A stretch of DNA of 64,000 nt from Nipponacmea schrenckii. Lineage: Eukaryota; Mollusca; Gastropoda; Lottiidae. A model generated the notes under the pieces. The model did no database searches. It had not been told where the DNA came from and worked only from the letters and a program-made list of their open reading frames with translations. The DNA lies in assembly GCA_030562195.1 (NCBI GenBank), contig JAUJPP010000003.1:43096602-43160601 (forward strand), in the 5' to 3' direction. Below, one piece after another: positions 1-14,000 of the stretch (the first letter of the stretch is position 1; each line of letters begins with the position of its first letter). Made by a program: the position numbers and the translations under genes.

Positions 1-96
1 TTGTTTTTTGTAATAATGTAAATTATACAAAAATTGTTTAAAAATTAGAAAGAATATTTTGTGAAATATTCGATTAAAATAATAATGTGTTTTCAG

Positions 97-3000
97 CTGG
101 AAATAATAGAAAAATCTAACAGAAGGAAGCGCCAGTCTCCAGGAATGATGCAACCAAATATTGACAGCCGTCCATCCTCAGGTAGAAAAAATCGCGAAGA
201 CGCTCGTCCACTAGTCAAAGAAGGAACAGCAAAGTCAGCGCCACCAGCAAATTTTGGTAAATTTTCTTAATATGTCATGTTCATCCTTCAGAAAATAATG
301 AAATTTCTATTTTTTAATTGAATTCACATGTTTTGGTTTAAAGGGCTTTACATGAGCTTGGTTATATTTACCATTCTTTAATTTTGGAATATTTCAGTAT
401 ATGATAATCCAGGGATTATGACACATGAAACATCATCTAGTAAAGTGGAAATATTAAATGTAACATCAGATGTATCTAAAGATTACAGTGATGACAGTGA
501 TAGTGACGTCCCCACTATTACCACTACAGGTAATTTTACTACTTAACTCTTTTAATAAGTTCGCAAGAAACAGTTGTGATGCATTAGGTGGATCACAACA
601 GCTATGAATTGATATTTTCCATGTCAATATGTTTTGAAGGAAATGATTATTATTGATTTTTCTAATAAAGAAAACATTCTTTCATCATGTGATTTGTCTA
701 ATGGTATTAATTTTGATCAAAGTGGAATTATTGTGGAAGATAGGGACTAATGACTTGCTGTAGGACATTTGACCTCATGATTCTTTCCCAGAATAAGAAA
801 ACTGTCTCAAAACAAATAGTAGTATATCTAGTTGGTGTCTACTTCAAAAGTTGTTTGTTGACCCCATTGAAAGACAATATCTTTAAGTACTGTAGTCTAT
901 CTGTAAGCTGATTAGTGTTCAGGTATTAATAGATTGGCTCTTCTCATGTGATAATATTGCTGATCTTTCCAAAATATGTGATTTCACAGTTATAAAAAAT
1001 TCATACACCTGTTCTTCCCTTTAAGCCTTTTGTCTTACAATTTATAAAACAATCAATATAGTATTTATAATATAAAGCACTAAAATTGCACAAATACGGT
1101 TAATTTAAATTTTTTATTTTTTGTGAAACTGTCTTAAATTCAAATTTCATATATAAATGTGAACAAAAATTGTACCTTTTATACATTGTCACTCATACTT
1201 CACTGATATCTTTTATTGAAACTTGTTTTAAAATACCAAACTATTTCCTTCTATATTAACTTATCCTCTTTACATCTATAAAAGCTGTTATATACCAGGT
1301 TACATTGTTTTAACAAGAAATGAAATCAATAAGAATGAAAATTTAAATAGTGTTGATCTAGAATAAAAATCTATAAAAGTGTTTGAAGTAGTAATACAAC
1401 ATCTATAGATTAAAATATTTAAAACAATAGTAAAAATCAATGAATAATTCTACATGTTAGTTTGATTCTCTCTTATTTAATGGTATTATTATGAGATATT
1501 GCTCTCTATGGTATATTTCTCGTTGGTATGAAATGTTATTGATCATTCTAGTTTAAATCAAGTAGAAAATGTCATTAGTTAGGTTTAAGTTGTATTTTTT
1601 AAGGGTATTTATTCCGTTATATGCTTGATGAATGAATTGATCTTGTGACATTTTTAATAACTTTGACTGTTGTTTAATTTTCCCGTTCACTAAAATGAAA
1701 TGAGTTATATTAGTTTAATCAGAAACATTTTGAAATATTTCAAAATCATGTCATTTTTTTCTAAATTTCTATTTATACAAATAGTAGCTTTCAAACAAAA
1801 TTTAGATTTGATTGTTGAAAATAAGACTTGAACTCTGGGAATATATTCAGAATAATTAATATTAGTTAAACGGCTTGTGAATATTATTATTTGGATGATA
1901 TTTTTTTCAGGTGGATCAGAATCATCAATTAATAATTTTAATCGTCGCAATGGTCCATCACAAAATGTATCAGCAGCTACATCATCTAGTTTAATAACAG
2001 ATGAAGAGGATGATGATGTTGATATTGAAAGTATGCCTATTGCTCCCCAACCACCTCGCTCACCTAATCCCAACTCACGTAATTCACAGTCTACTAATTT
2101 ATCTGGTTTCAATGCTAATCAGGTGAGTGGTGATATTTATTTAATTTAAATGATGTTTGCTATTATGTTTTGAAAAGACAATAGGTAATATAGTTAAAAT
2201 ATTCAGAAACATTGTCAAATGAAATATTAGTATTGATTTAATCGATATTCTTGTCTCTAAAGTTTGAAAGTGAAACTAATAATTAATCTATTTGTAGATG
2301 GATAGCTATGATGAAAATGAAAAGGGTGGTGCTAGTGGACCTAGAATGTACTCCCCTGAACCTGGTGAGAATCTAGAAGAATTTGTATTAAAACCAGCTC
2401 CACAAGGTGTCACTATGAAATGTCGTATTACTAGAGATAAAAAAGGTGTTGATCGTGGTATTTTCCCTACTTATTTCCTACATTTAGAAAGAGATGATGG
2501 CAAAAAGGTAATCATTTTTGTAGAATAATGTCGCAAGTCAGTTTGGTCCAATGTAGGAATGATTCAGATCCTTATGGACTTTATAACATGATTTCTTCAA
2601 ATGCTGATTGATGCAACTAGAAACCTTATTAGTTTAGGGTATAATATAGTGGCTATATAATATTGAGGAGTGAGGAAGTGTCCCAGTAGAACAACATTCT
2701 TCATAGCAGTATTTTCTCATTGTCCACTCATTAGTTTCTTGTTTCCATAGAATTCAGACTAATAAAACACTAAACTCTATTTCTGTTGATTAAATAACCA
2801 TTATGTTATTTATATAACCATTAGATTAAGAATAGAGACTCTCACACTGCTATGAAATACCTTAGATATTTATTCTGTTGTTTATATTTAACTGGACTAA
2901 GATTGAAGTGTTTATGTAACAGGTTTTATGTGTTAAGTTGGAGTCTTACAAACTGTGAAATTTCTTGTCTTATATAAATAATACATGATATAACAGACTT

Positions 3001-5659
3001 GAACTGCTCTTTTTTCACTTGACTTATTCTATCTCTAATTCATTTTTACACTTGACTTCTTTCTGTCTGGTAGGGAACTATATATTTTGTTAATAAGTCA
3101 AGTTATAACATGACATTGTTATTAAAATCATACCATTGTTAAGCTTGTTAATATCAGTTAGATAGTAATTTATGACCATATAGGAGGATAAATGGTTTTT
3201 CAAGGCCAAAGATTTTTTATGCATAGTCAATGAAATGTCAGAAATATAAGATCATAAAATGTAAATTGTAATTTACAACTGACAATAAATATAGGAACAA
3301 CTTTTTTTTCTGTTGGTAACTGGACTTGTTTAAGTTAAATTTATTTGGAACTATAAAGTTAAGAAATAGAGTAAAAATTAGAAACAAGTTGAGATATTGA
3401 TCTCTAATTTGTTTTCAAATAACATTAATCATTTTGATATTTATCTTAATTTATCTTCTAGACATTTTTATTGGCTGGTAGAAAACGGAAAAGAAGTACC
3501 ACTTCAAATTACCTCTTATCTACAGATCCCACAGATTTAACGAGAAATGGTGAAGCTTTTATTGGAAAATTAAGGTATTTGCTGATTGCTGATATTGTGT
3601 TTCACTGAGATATTTTAGGCTAGTAGTATATAGGGTTTTAACAAGATATTTGTAAAAATATGGTTTTGTTTTCTAAATCTTTATTAGAGTTGATTATAAG
3701 CATAACAAGGGAAATGCAGTAGAATGAAACAGTAAAATGAGCTGTATAAAGACGGATGTATATATAATCTATTTGTAATTCTAATTGGTGAAAGAGTTTT
3801 ATTGATTTATTGATTTATTGATTTAAATGACAAGGTCTATTTACTACTGTCTTTATCAAATATTAATATACACTTCTCTTAATGTCTATATCTATTATTT
3901 TCTTATATTTAGTCTTCAATAGACTCCATTATTGAAAATTATAGGATTTCTCATTAACCATTCAGATTCGAATGTCACCATGTCACCATGTCACCATGCT
4001 TAGTTCAATATTTTCGAAAAAGTAATGGAGGGAGTTGTGTTATTCATTTAATGACTTTCTCTCTTTAAACTTTGTATTTCATTGTTTTACTTTATTAATC
4101 TTTTCGGATGTGAAGCAGAAAATATCCATTCAAGTCTATGCCATTGGGGTTAGCATGTAGATATTTCCATTAACTTAATTAAATTTCTATATATACATTT
4201 ATTACAGGTCTAACCTGCTTGGAACACATTTCACACTATTTGATAATGGTACAAATCCAAAGAAAAGAACTGTGGCCTCCAGACAAGAATTAGTAGCCAT
4301 TGCTTATGTAAGTATTTTGACTGTTATCAATTTATTAATCTTATTAATAATGATTTCTGTATGTGTCTTTACTAACTTTATTTTAATTCAATAATATTAA
4401 TAAGAAATAATAAAAGTCTACTTGTGTTTTTATTTTACAGGAAACAAATGTATTAGGATTTAAAGGGCCACGTAAAATGACTGTTGTTATACCTGGTATG
4501 AATCTCGATCATGAACGAGTTGAAATAAAGCCTAGAGGGGTAATTATATTAATTATTCATTCAGTTAATCAATATCTTCCATTTGTATTTTAAGAATTGG
4601 CTATAGTGTGTTTTGATTTAGTATTGGCAAATAGCCATGTCAATTCTGTATAAAATCAACTGAAAATATTAAGTATAAAATCTGAATTTAAATAAATCAA
4701 GTTTTTATTTTTGCCATTAGACAAAATAAACTGTATTCGCAATTGAATTGTGTATAACTGTATCTACTTAGGTATGGCTTGTGTTCTTATCTTTCTGACA
4801 ATTAGTAATTTTATATTATTTAATCCTGATACTGAATTTTTTCTGTCTAGATTTTAACTTGTTCCATCAATTTAAATCGTTTTGTAATTTTTGGTTTATT
4901 TTATTTTCAGGAACATGACGGCTTAATAGAAAAATGGAAACGAAAAAATATGGAGAATTTATTAGAATTACATAATAAAACTCCTGTGTGGAATGATGGT
5001 ATGTTGATCTATCAAGTATTTAGTCATACTGACTTATAGTATTCAACAAGAGAAAAGTTATCAGTTCATAAAAGCACATTGAATACTTTGTTAACATACA
5101 AATTAAATTACTATTTTTATATTTCAGTAGCGATTTAGGTTTGCAAAGCTTGATACTCAAAAATTACTCAATATTTCTGTATAACTTGATAATTTTAACA
5201 GTAAAAATATTTTGTTATTGTATTTAAGAATGTAGTGTTATTTTGTTTATTTCAGAAACTCAATCTTATGTGTTAAATTTTCATGGTCGGGTCACACAAG
5301 CATCAGTTAAAAATTTTCAAATTGTTCATGACAATGATGGTAAGACATATTTTATTACCAAAGATATGTGAATTTTTATTTTCAAAATCTTTAATTACTC
5401 AGAAAGGGAATATGAATAGACAAGGAGTTCTAGGCTTGAAAGCCCTGTTTTCATTTTGAAAACATCGGGCAAAACTGTTGTTTGTAGCTAATTAATTAAT
5501 ATATTTAATTTATTGTATATTTCAGTTGATTATATTGTAATGCAGTTTGGTCGTGTTGCAGAAGATGTGTTTACTATGGACTTTAATTACCCACTATGTG
5601 CTTTACAAGCATTTGGAATTGCACTGAGTAGTTTTGATGGTAAATTAGCTTGTGAATAG
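97..5659 (+). CDS. TUB: Tubby/TULP family protein, 3' part (5' end outside window)
   Basis: Ten exons spliced by GT-AG introns give one open frame of 443 residues: 97-256, 398-529, 1911-2122, 2298-2507, 3462-3574, 4208-4307, 4441-4539, 4911-4998, 5256-5339, 5526-5659 (stop TAG 5657-5659). Exon phases agree at every junction. The first three exons code a low-complexity basic/acidic Ser-rich N-terminal region; exons 4-10 code the full C-terminal tubby domain ([19 protein letters not shown], the basic AGRKRKR patch, [28 protein letters not shown], and the terminal FDGKLACE box). Known of the family: the domain binds phosphoinositides and cargo and carries membrane receptors into cilia with IFT-A. 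No start codon is in the window. Which of TUB or TULP1-3 it is cannot be settled from this part; the symbol is a group name. Confidence 0.93.
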
Positions 5660-8479
5660 TGATACATGATCTACTCCTGCCTACTTAATTTATTATACAA
5701 TGTATAGAATATAGTGTTTAGAATCACATACAACTTTCTACATGCCATATTGGAAGACTACAGGTAGAAATAGGATTATACAAATTACACAAGTTGCTTG
5801 TTTTGTGAAATAGTCAGAAGTCAGATAGTTTACATATCATTCATGGTGAATATATTATTAGTTGATTCTCAGATATCAACAATTTGATCATTTTGGTAAT
5901 TCCCATATTTCAAACATTCCAATAGTTAGTTTTCTAAATATCAGACTTAGTTTAATTAAAATTCATTGAAATCCCCCAGATTCTTACATTTGATAATCTT
6001 TTAAGAGTGAGTAAACATTCCAAGATAAAATGAAAAATGAGGAAAACTATATAATATATAGTATATATCCAAGACTGCTCACTGATGTTAAGGGTTTAAA
6101 GCTTACAAATTATTTCAAATTTCTATGAATGAGAATACAGACTTGATGACAAGTTACAATCCTTTTCTGAAATGTGACAGCAGTTTTGTTAAGATTTGTT
6201 CACACTACAGACAGAGCAGCTAAGAGTGAAGCACAGCAGCACAGTCAGCCACTCACATATTCACAGAAACCTGAAATCAATCATTCACTACAAGGTGTTC
6301 TTGTGACTTTTTTGCCATGCTAATTAAACACTGAACAAACACTAATTTGTGAGCAATGTACCTGATTTTCCAGAGCATTTCACTATGCACTGGTGTCTGT
6401 ATATTGAAAACTGGCTAGACACTAATGCTGCTAGTTACCTTTTTTGTTTTGCTCTGCCCTGCTCATCTTGTAGTGTTAACAGACCACTGCTAGTAATAAG
6501 GAAACAAGAAAATTCAAGTGCTTTTAAATATTTATTGAATGTAAATTATTGATAGTTGTGATATAAATGTGATAACATGTTACTATAGCCCTTTTTTAAA
6601 ATATGTATATAGTTATTTTAATATTCCATTTCTTAATATCTATCAAAATTAATTTGATGATTCCACATGATATAGTGTTGTAGATGTCATAATAATTCTT
6701 GTCCATTCATAATAACTTATATAATATCATTTGTACAACTATGACCTATACCGTCCAATATTTATTTGTATAGAATTATTTTCATCTTCATTACAACTTT
6801 TGTTTACCTCAAACAATAAAATTAAAAACACAAACTTTGTTTTAGGTTCGTGTCATGTTCTTTTACTGTTAATCAAATTTGTTCACCAAGTTTTAGAAGC
6901 CTTGATTAATTCAAGTATTGCTCTTGCGCTCACGAGTAAACCTACCAAATCAAAATAATTATAATGAAGTAAACCTATTATTAACTAGTTCTAGTGAAAT
7001 TAGTATTGATTGCCAAAATTATTATTAGATATGATCAGAAACATTTATTCAATTCTTAAAGTACACAAACAATTTGAACTAATGAGACTTTCTGTTCAAA
7101 TTACTGCATTTGTGAACATTATTATTCACATTTCGCCATAGCACTTTTCTAATAATTATTTTTTTTTTATAATGCTCTGGTCCGTATTGATATATATAAT
7201 ACCCTTAAGAAACATAAGTTAGAATATCAGGTCCAAGTCAGAAGAGCAGTGTTAAACAAATGGCCACAGATATAGTTACATTGGTGAAGACTTGCCACAT
7301 TTGCTAGTCTAAAGAGATACTTTAGATTCAAGTAAAATTGCACAAATTAGTATAAAGACCATCTAATTCTTATAGAATGTAAATGGCAGGGTTAATCTAC
7401 GAGTTAATTTAAATAAGGGTTAAATTTATCCAGTTTATCAAATTGAAGCCGTCCTATCATATTTATTTTATAAATTATTACTGTTTTTATTTGATGTTGC
7501 TTTCATTTTGTTTCGTATTTTTGCTCCGAGTATGTGTGACATGTTTTATTTTGTTAACGTGTGATTGTTGTAATGTTAACACCAAATTGAAGTGATTCAA
7601 ATAAAAGAAAGAAGGTACACATACTGAGATACAGAATTGTTATTGTTTTCTAGACTTGGGGTTCAATAGCTTATTTAAAACTATTTATGAATGAAAAAAA
7701 ATATTATATGAAAATCATAGTGGGTCAAATAGTTGAGGAACCATTGTCTTATTAAACTAAGCCATTAACACTTCCTTTTGTAGGTATGGAAATGAGAGCA
7801 TCAATAGATTTCCAAGAAAGATTCTAGGGCTAATTTTGATTTAATAATATATAGCTCAAGGAAATGTTCAAGAACCAGTAAACATTATCTAGAATCATGG
7901 TTGTAATCTGTTTCTTGCAAACACATAATAGGGCATCACTAGAGGTTCAAGTTTTAAACCAACAATGGGTACCTCATCTATTCCCACCTTGAGACAATAT
8001 TTTTATGCAGAAGGGCTATGGCTTGCCATTTTTGGGTGTCAGTTTGAGTACTAGAACTGTATAAAAATCTATGAGCTGGGATTAAGGTACCGTATTTCTG
8101 AACATTGGTGCCCGGGTCTCTTTATATGTGGACTAGAAAGGACATATAAATTAAAAACAATTTACACCACTGACATTGATTTTGCCAATTTATTATATAT
8201 AATATAAATACTATTATAACAAAACACAAAAGTTGGAATCTATCATGATAAAGGTTGAACTGGCATGGTAATAGTCAGTATCTATAAAGAAAAAATTGAG
8301 TTTCATAATTTTGTTACCATTATAAAGAAAAATTCAAAATCTTTAAGTATACATGCATATTATACTAACATAAAATGAAAGTTTTGTATTTAACTATTTC
8401 TCTTAAATTGGCTAATAAAGTCCCTTCATGCTCAATGAAGGTCATTATCACTGGCCAACAAGTATTAGCAATTTCTTTT
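5660..8479. other. Convergent intergenic region between tubby gene and PIH1D1
   Basis: The tubby gene and PIH1D1 end facing each other across this AT-rich stretch. It should contain both 3' UTRs. I see short ORFs without family resemblance (for example 6349-6552) and no RNA gene. An A-rich end at about 7590-7615 (AATAAAAGAAAG) may be the tail of an old retroelement or a tubby polyadenylation site. On the minus strand AATAAA occurs at 8189-8194, about 290 bases past the PIH1D1 stop, and could be its polyadenylation signal. Confidence 0.4.
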
Positions 8480-10968
8480 TTATAATTCAGATTTCAGAAG
8501 AACTTGCACTTTCAGCAGATGACCTCTTGTGAATAGTGTTAATTCTGCTGAATATTTTATTACCTTTGACTTTCTATCAAACTGGGCACCGCATTCATCT
8601 TGTTGTATATCATAAGGTAAAAATATATCCAAATCATAAACATTTGATCTGGTTTCTAACACTATTCTATCTTCACCTAAATCTAACTGTAGTGTTTGAC
8701 TACTTTTCTACAAATTTAAATGAATAAATATCACATATAATCTACACACACCCTTTTGATATTTCTAATATTCAGATATTATCATGGGACTTGTTTTCTG
8801 TGTATAAACAATATTTATTAATATAGGATTAGGGAACAGGCCGCTTCTACCTATAATAGTATCCTCCCCTGACTTGTTATCAGAAAATCCATAGCCAATA
8901 ACTTTGGTCAATCCCATTGATATTCAACCCAGGTATCCCTGTCAGCAATGTAGGTTGAAAAATCATTCAGTTGGAGCAATAGACCAAGGCACCATGTGTT
9001 AAAGATGGAAATTCCCCCAAAGAGGCGCAGCTCTTCCTTTTAGCATATACAACTATGGCCTATCTTCATTAACCAATCAAGTTGTCGAATAAAAACAGAC
9101 AACTTACGACTAATGGAAGATGTATTTCTGCTATTAAATATTCAGGATGACCAGAAACAGGTTCTTGTAATATGGTGAATTTAGGTTCAGGAGCTCTATA
9201 ATTAAGGATAGGACAATGACATTTCCTTTCTTATTATAAAAGTACAAGGACACAAAGACTTTTGTACAATGTCATTGAAAATACAAATCCACCTCAGCAA
9301 AACTGAACAGGATCTATCAACTTAATCTGAAATAAGAAAACACTTACATTTTTCTTTCAACTTTTGATGGTTTTATTTCTTCTATTAATTGTTTGTTGGT
9401 ATTTATTGATGAGCTGTTATTCAAACTATTCAATATGTCAGAGGAATTTCTAAAGAAAATCAAAGTTCATATTAAAGTTAATACATCAAAGGGTGAAAAA
9501 AGAAAATTCACCTTGTTATTATTTTTAAATTTTTTGTTATAGTTTGTCTTATTTTCTCAATAAATTTAGCCTTTCAGTCAAATTTTGATACGAAAAAGAA
9601 GAAAATTTATTAATTGATTCATCTTTCATTTGCAGCACATTAGTACTTAATAGACATTTCTATTATTAAAAATTTTACAACAAAAGTCATGCTGTGTTCA
9701 TTAATATTTTATATATACATCTATAGGAATTAATAATTAATTTACAGGACGTGTATACTCATTATCACCACATGTACAGTTAATTAGTACATACTCTTCA
9801 ACAGGGTTAGAATACAGTGTCAATACTTCAATAGTTTAGTGATGGACTACTTACTCATTCACTTCTGTAATTAATGACTTTGATCTATCTTTAACATACT
9901 GTTCAGCTAAATCACCAACAAACTTACGATTTTTCAATATCACCCATTCTAAGAAATATAAGAAATTTGTCTTTTAAACAGTTCAGGTAAACGTTCTTCT
10001 GGTTCTATACATGAACTGTGTCCTTTATGAGGATAATCCAGTTTCTGTTTAGCCTTTCAAATCTGATTATTAAGAACCACAGAATTTAGCAAGGCAAACA
10101 TGATTAATTAAATCTTAATCTTTCAATATCTCATTCCATCAAAATAAGATACCAAAAAACAAACTGGTAAACAGCAATGAGCGACAGTAACTCATAAAAT
10201 GAGTTTAGGCATTCCTTAAAATGGTAAAAATTTGTAACCATACTTAAAGCTATCATCATTCCAATGATTGAACTACTTTTTTTTATCTTTGAGCAATTAT
10301 CAAGTTTTATCTAAAACAACCTTTCATTATAACATACTGGAATGCTGTCATTTTAACATTTTAAAATATTATTTCTATTAAGTGGTAAAGAACTATACCT
10401 CTTGATAATTCCTGATCATATTTCGACTCGACCCCTTCTAACATTACAGTCAGAAAAAATGTCTTGATGAGTTCACTAGAATTTAACTGATTATAGAATG
10501 AAGGGTTGACAATAACATCATAAGCTGTACAACCTTGACCAGCTACAATCAGAAAAATAATCATAACAATGAGAGGATAAATACCATCCAATCTTTTCTT
10601 TATTGACAAATTTACTTTAGTCTCAATGACAAATGACATATATCACACAATTTTCCTACATGTTATCACCTGCATACATCTGTTAAAGCTAAAGGTAGAT
10701 AACTTTCCCAGCCTTTTCTAATGGCTGTGATTTTGACAGTTTTGAATTCACTCAGCCAAACTCTTGGGTAATCAAGCTATTTTATCATAAATAAGGATAA
10801 TAAGCACTCTGACTTTCCCAAATATTACACAACTCTTCAACTCCGTTAAAGTAAAGATAACATATATTATTACGTATTTCGACTTTGGCGAAAACGTATT
10901 GTAATCGTTCGGATTATTACGTATTTCGACTTTGGCGAAAACGTATTGTAATCGTTCGGATTATTTTA

Positions 10969-11000
<32 letters not shown>

Positions 11001-14000
11001 CTTGGATGAGTTTGCAGACAAACTGGTAAAAGGTGCAGAAATTCTAAATCTACAGTTGATCTTAGAATGATTTCTATTATCAAATAAAACAAAACCGGAA
11101 GTTCTATCTCTGACAGAAAGTCAGAACCGGAAGTTCAGGTTTTTTTGCTTTAGCAAGTTTATTTTCAGTTCGATTTTGACCGGATTTTCAGATTTGAAAA
11201 CTTCAATGTATTTGTCAACTAACAATTATAGGTTTTATGCAATTAGGTTAAATATTTTACCCACGATTTGCAATTCAATATTCAAGGGTCATCGGCAAAA
11301 ATTTCAGACCGTGATTTCTCCTTTAATATAAATGGTAAAATTTTGAAACTTTACCAGTTGATAGGCAATATGATTATAATTTTTGAAAAAATGTGAAAAA
11401 AAAAATTCCACTTCCGGTTTAGCCTCAAATGACGTAATTACATAACTTCCGGTCTATAACTGCTAGGTGAAAAGTGAAAACTGTTTTATAAATAACTTGT
11501 CAATAGTAATTGAATTGACCCAAATAATTAGGTCAAGCTGCCATATCGGCCGCCATTTTGAATTTTCGTTACAATTCTTAAATCCGAAATTCAGACACTA
11601 CTGATAGACCGATTTTGATGAAATTTAGCACATAGATACAATGGATCATTATCTACCTTTTCTTGGAGACCGATTTTCAAATTTCTTATTTTCTTTCGAA
11701 TTATTTAAATTTCGATTTTTTCAAAATTAGGTCACTTTAACGGTACGGAAGGTGTGACCCACTTAATCTATGACCTTGAAAATTAAGTCAAATAATATTC
11801 AATATATTGTCTACGAGTAGATATTTTTTAATTTGGCTTACTTAAAAAATTCATAGAGATAAGTGTACTTAAATACAGTAAAAATTGATAATTTTCATAT
11901 TTTCGCCATCATTAACCGTTACGGAAGGTGTGACCTAATTATTTTATGACTTTGAAAACTAGGTCAAATGATATTCAATATATTGTCTAGATGTAGGTAA
12001 TTGCAAATTTAGCCTACATAATATTTTAAGGCTCTCGAAATACGTTCATAATTGTAAGCAATTCTAGTTTTATTTTTTTTTTTTTGTAATTCTTGGATGA
12101 GTTTGCAGACAAACTGGTAAAAGGTGCAGAAATTCTAAATCTACAGTTGATCTTAGAATGATTTCAATTATCAAATAAAACAAAACCGGAAGTTCTATCT
12201 CTGACAGGAAGTGAGAACCGGAAGTTCAGGTTTTTTCGCTTTAGCAAGTTTATTTTCAGTTCGATTTTGACCGGATTTTCAGATTTGAAAACTTCAATGT
12301 ATTTGTCAACTAACAATTATAGGTTTTATGCAATTAGGTTAAATATTTTACCCACGATTTACAATTCTATATTAAAGGGTCATCGGCAAAAATTTCAGAC
12401 CGTGATTTCTCCTTTAATGTAAATGGTAAAATTTTGAAACTTTACCAGTTGATAGGCGATATGTTTATAATTTTTGAAAAAATGTGAAAAAAAAATTCCA
12501 CTTCCGGTTTAGCCTCAAATGACGTAATTACGTAACTTCCGGTCTATAACTGCTAGGTGAAAAGTGAAAACTGTTTTATAAATAACTTGTCAATAGTAAT
12601 TGATTTGACCTAAATAATTAGGTCAAGCTGCCATATCGGCCGCCATTTTGAATTTTAGTTACAATTCTTAAATCCGAAATTCAGACACTACTGATAGACC
12701 GATTTTGATGAAATTTAGCACATAGATACAATGGATCATTATCTACCTTTTCTTGGAGACCGATTTTCAAATTTCGTATTTTCTTTCGAATTATTTAAAT
12801 TTCGATTTTTTCAAAATTAGGTCACTTTAACGGGTACGGAAGGTGTGACCCACTTAATCTATGACCTTGAAAATTAGGTCAAATAATATTCAATATATTG
12901 TCTACGAGTAGATATTTTTTAATTTGGCTTACTTAAAAAATTCATAGAGATAAGTGTACTTAAATACAGCAAAAATTGATAATTTTCATATTTTCGCCAT
13001 CATTAACCGTTACGGAAGGTGTGAGCTAATTATTTTATGACTTTGAAAACTAGGTAAAATGATATTCAATATATTGTCTAGAAGTAGGTCATTGCAAATT
13101 TAGCCTACAAAATATTTTAAGGCTCTCGAAATACGTTCATAATTGTAAGCAATTCTAGTTTTGTTATTTTCTTGTGGTGGTATGAATTCTCTTTGGGGAA
13201 ATGCATGATTTCTTGTTAAATTGTTCTCGAAATTGCAGGAACCACAGGCATTGGATGAAGAATCTGAATGTCACAATAGAACTAAAGGTGTCCATGATTC
13301 ATTAAAGAAGGCTAGAAAACCTCTTTACAAACCCTTTAATTAGCCATGTTAGTCAAGAGTCTTGACTAACATAACTCAAGACCCCCTTCTCCTTGCAATA
13401 CACTTGTAAACTACTAGGTTTACTAGTTTTCAATAGACAGTTTAAATATATATATTCAAACAAATGGTTGCCTAACAAGATTCACTCACTTTAAAGTATA
13501 TTTTAAGTTTTAAAACAGGCTGAAACTCTAAAATTATTTAATCCAAGATCTCATTAATATTAATGCTCACACCAAATTTCATTCAAATCAGATGAAACCT
13601 AGTCTCTATTGTTTTCACAAGCATATTTTGATGCTTTTTGATGGACTAAGTCAAGGGCAATAACTTAATAACTGGTTTATCTTTAAGTATCTTAAAGATC
13701 TAATCAATAAAAATTGTATTATCAATAGCGTTCACAGGTCTGCTTTCGACATGTTATGACTATGTCAAGGGCAATTGATCAAAACTAGTTCATTGAAAAA
13801 TTGTCACTATCGAAACCTGTCAAAGATCTCATCATTATAAATGACCACATCAAATTTCATTCAAATCCAATGAAAACTGTAGCCTCTATAACAAGCAATT
13901 GTGGACAGACGGACGGACAAAAATAGCTACACTAATTTATTAGCAGCTTTTGTTATTAATATCATATATGACTTCTATAATTACAAGAAACAAAGACATC

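Noticed and set aside
6349..6552. Small ORF between tubby gene and PIH1D1
   Set aside because: No homology, no codon or splice evidence; expected by chance in this length.
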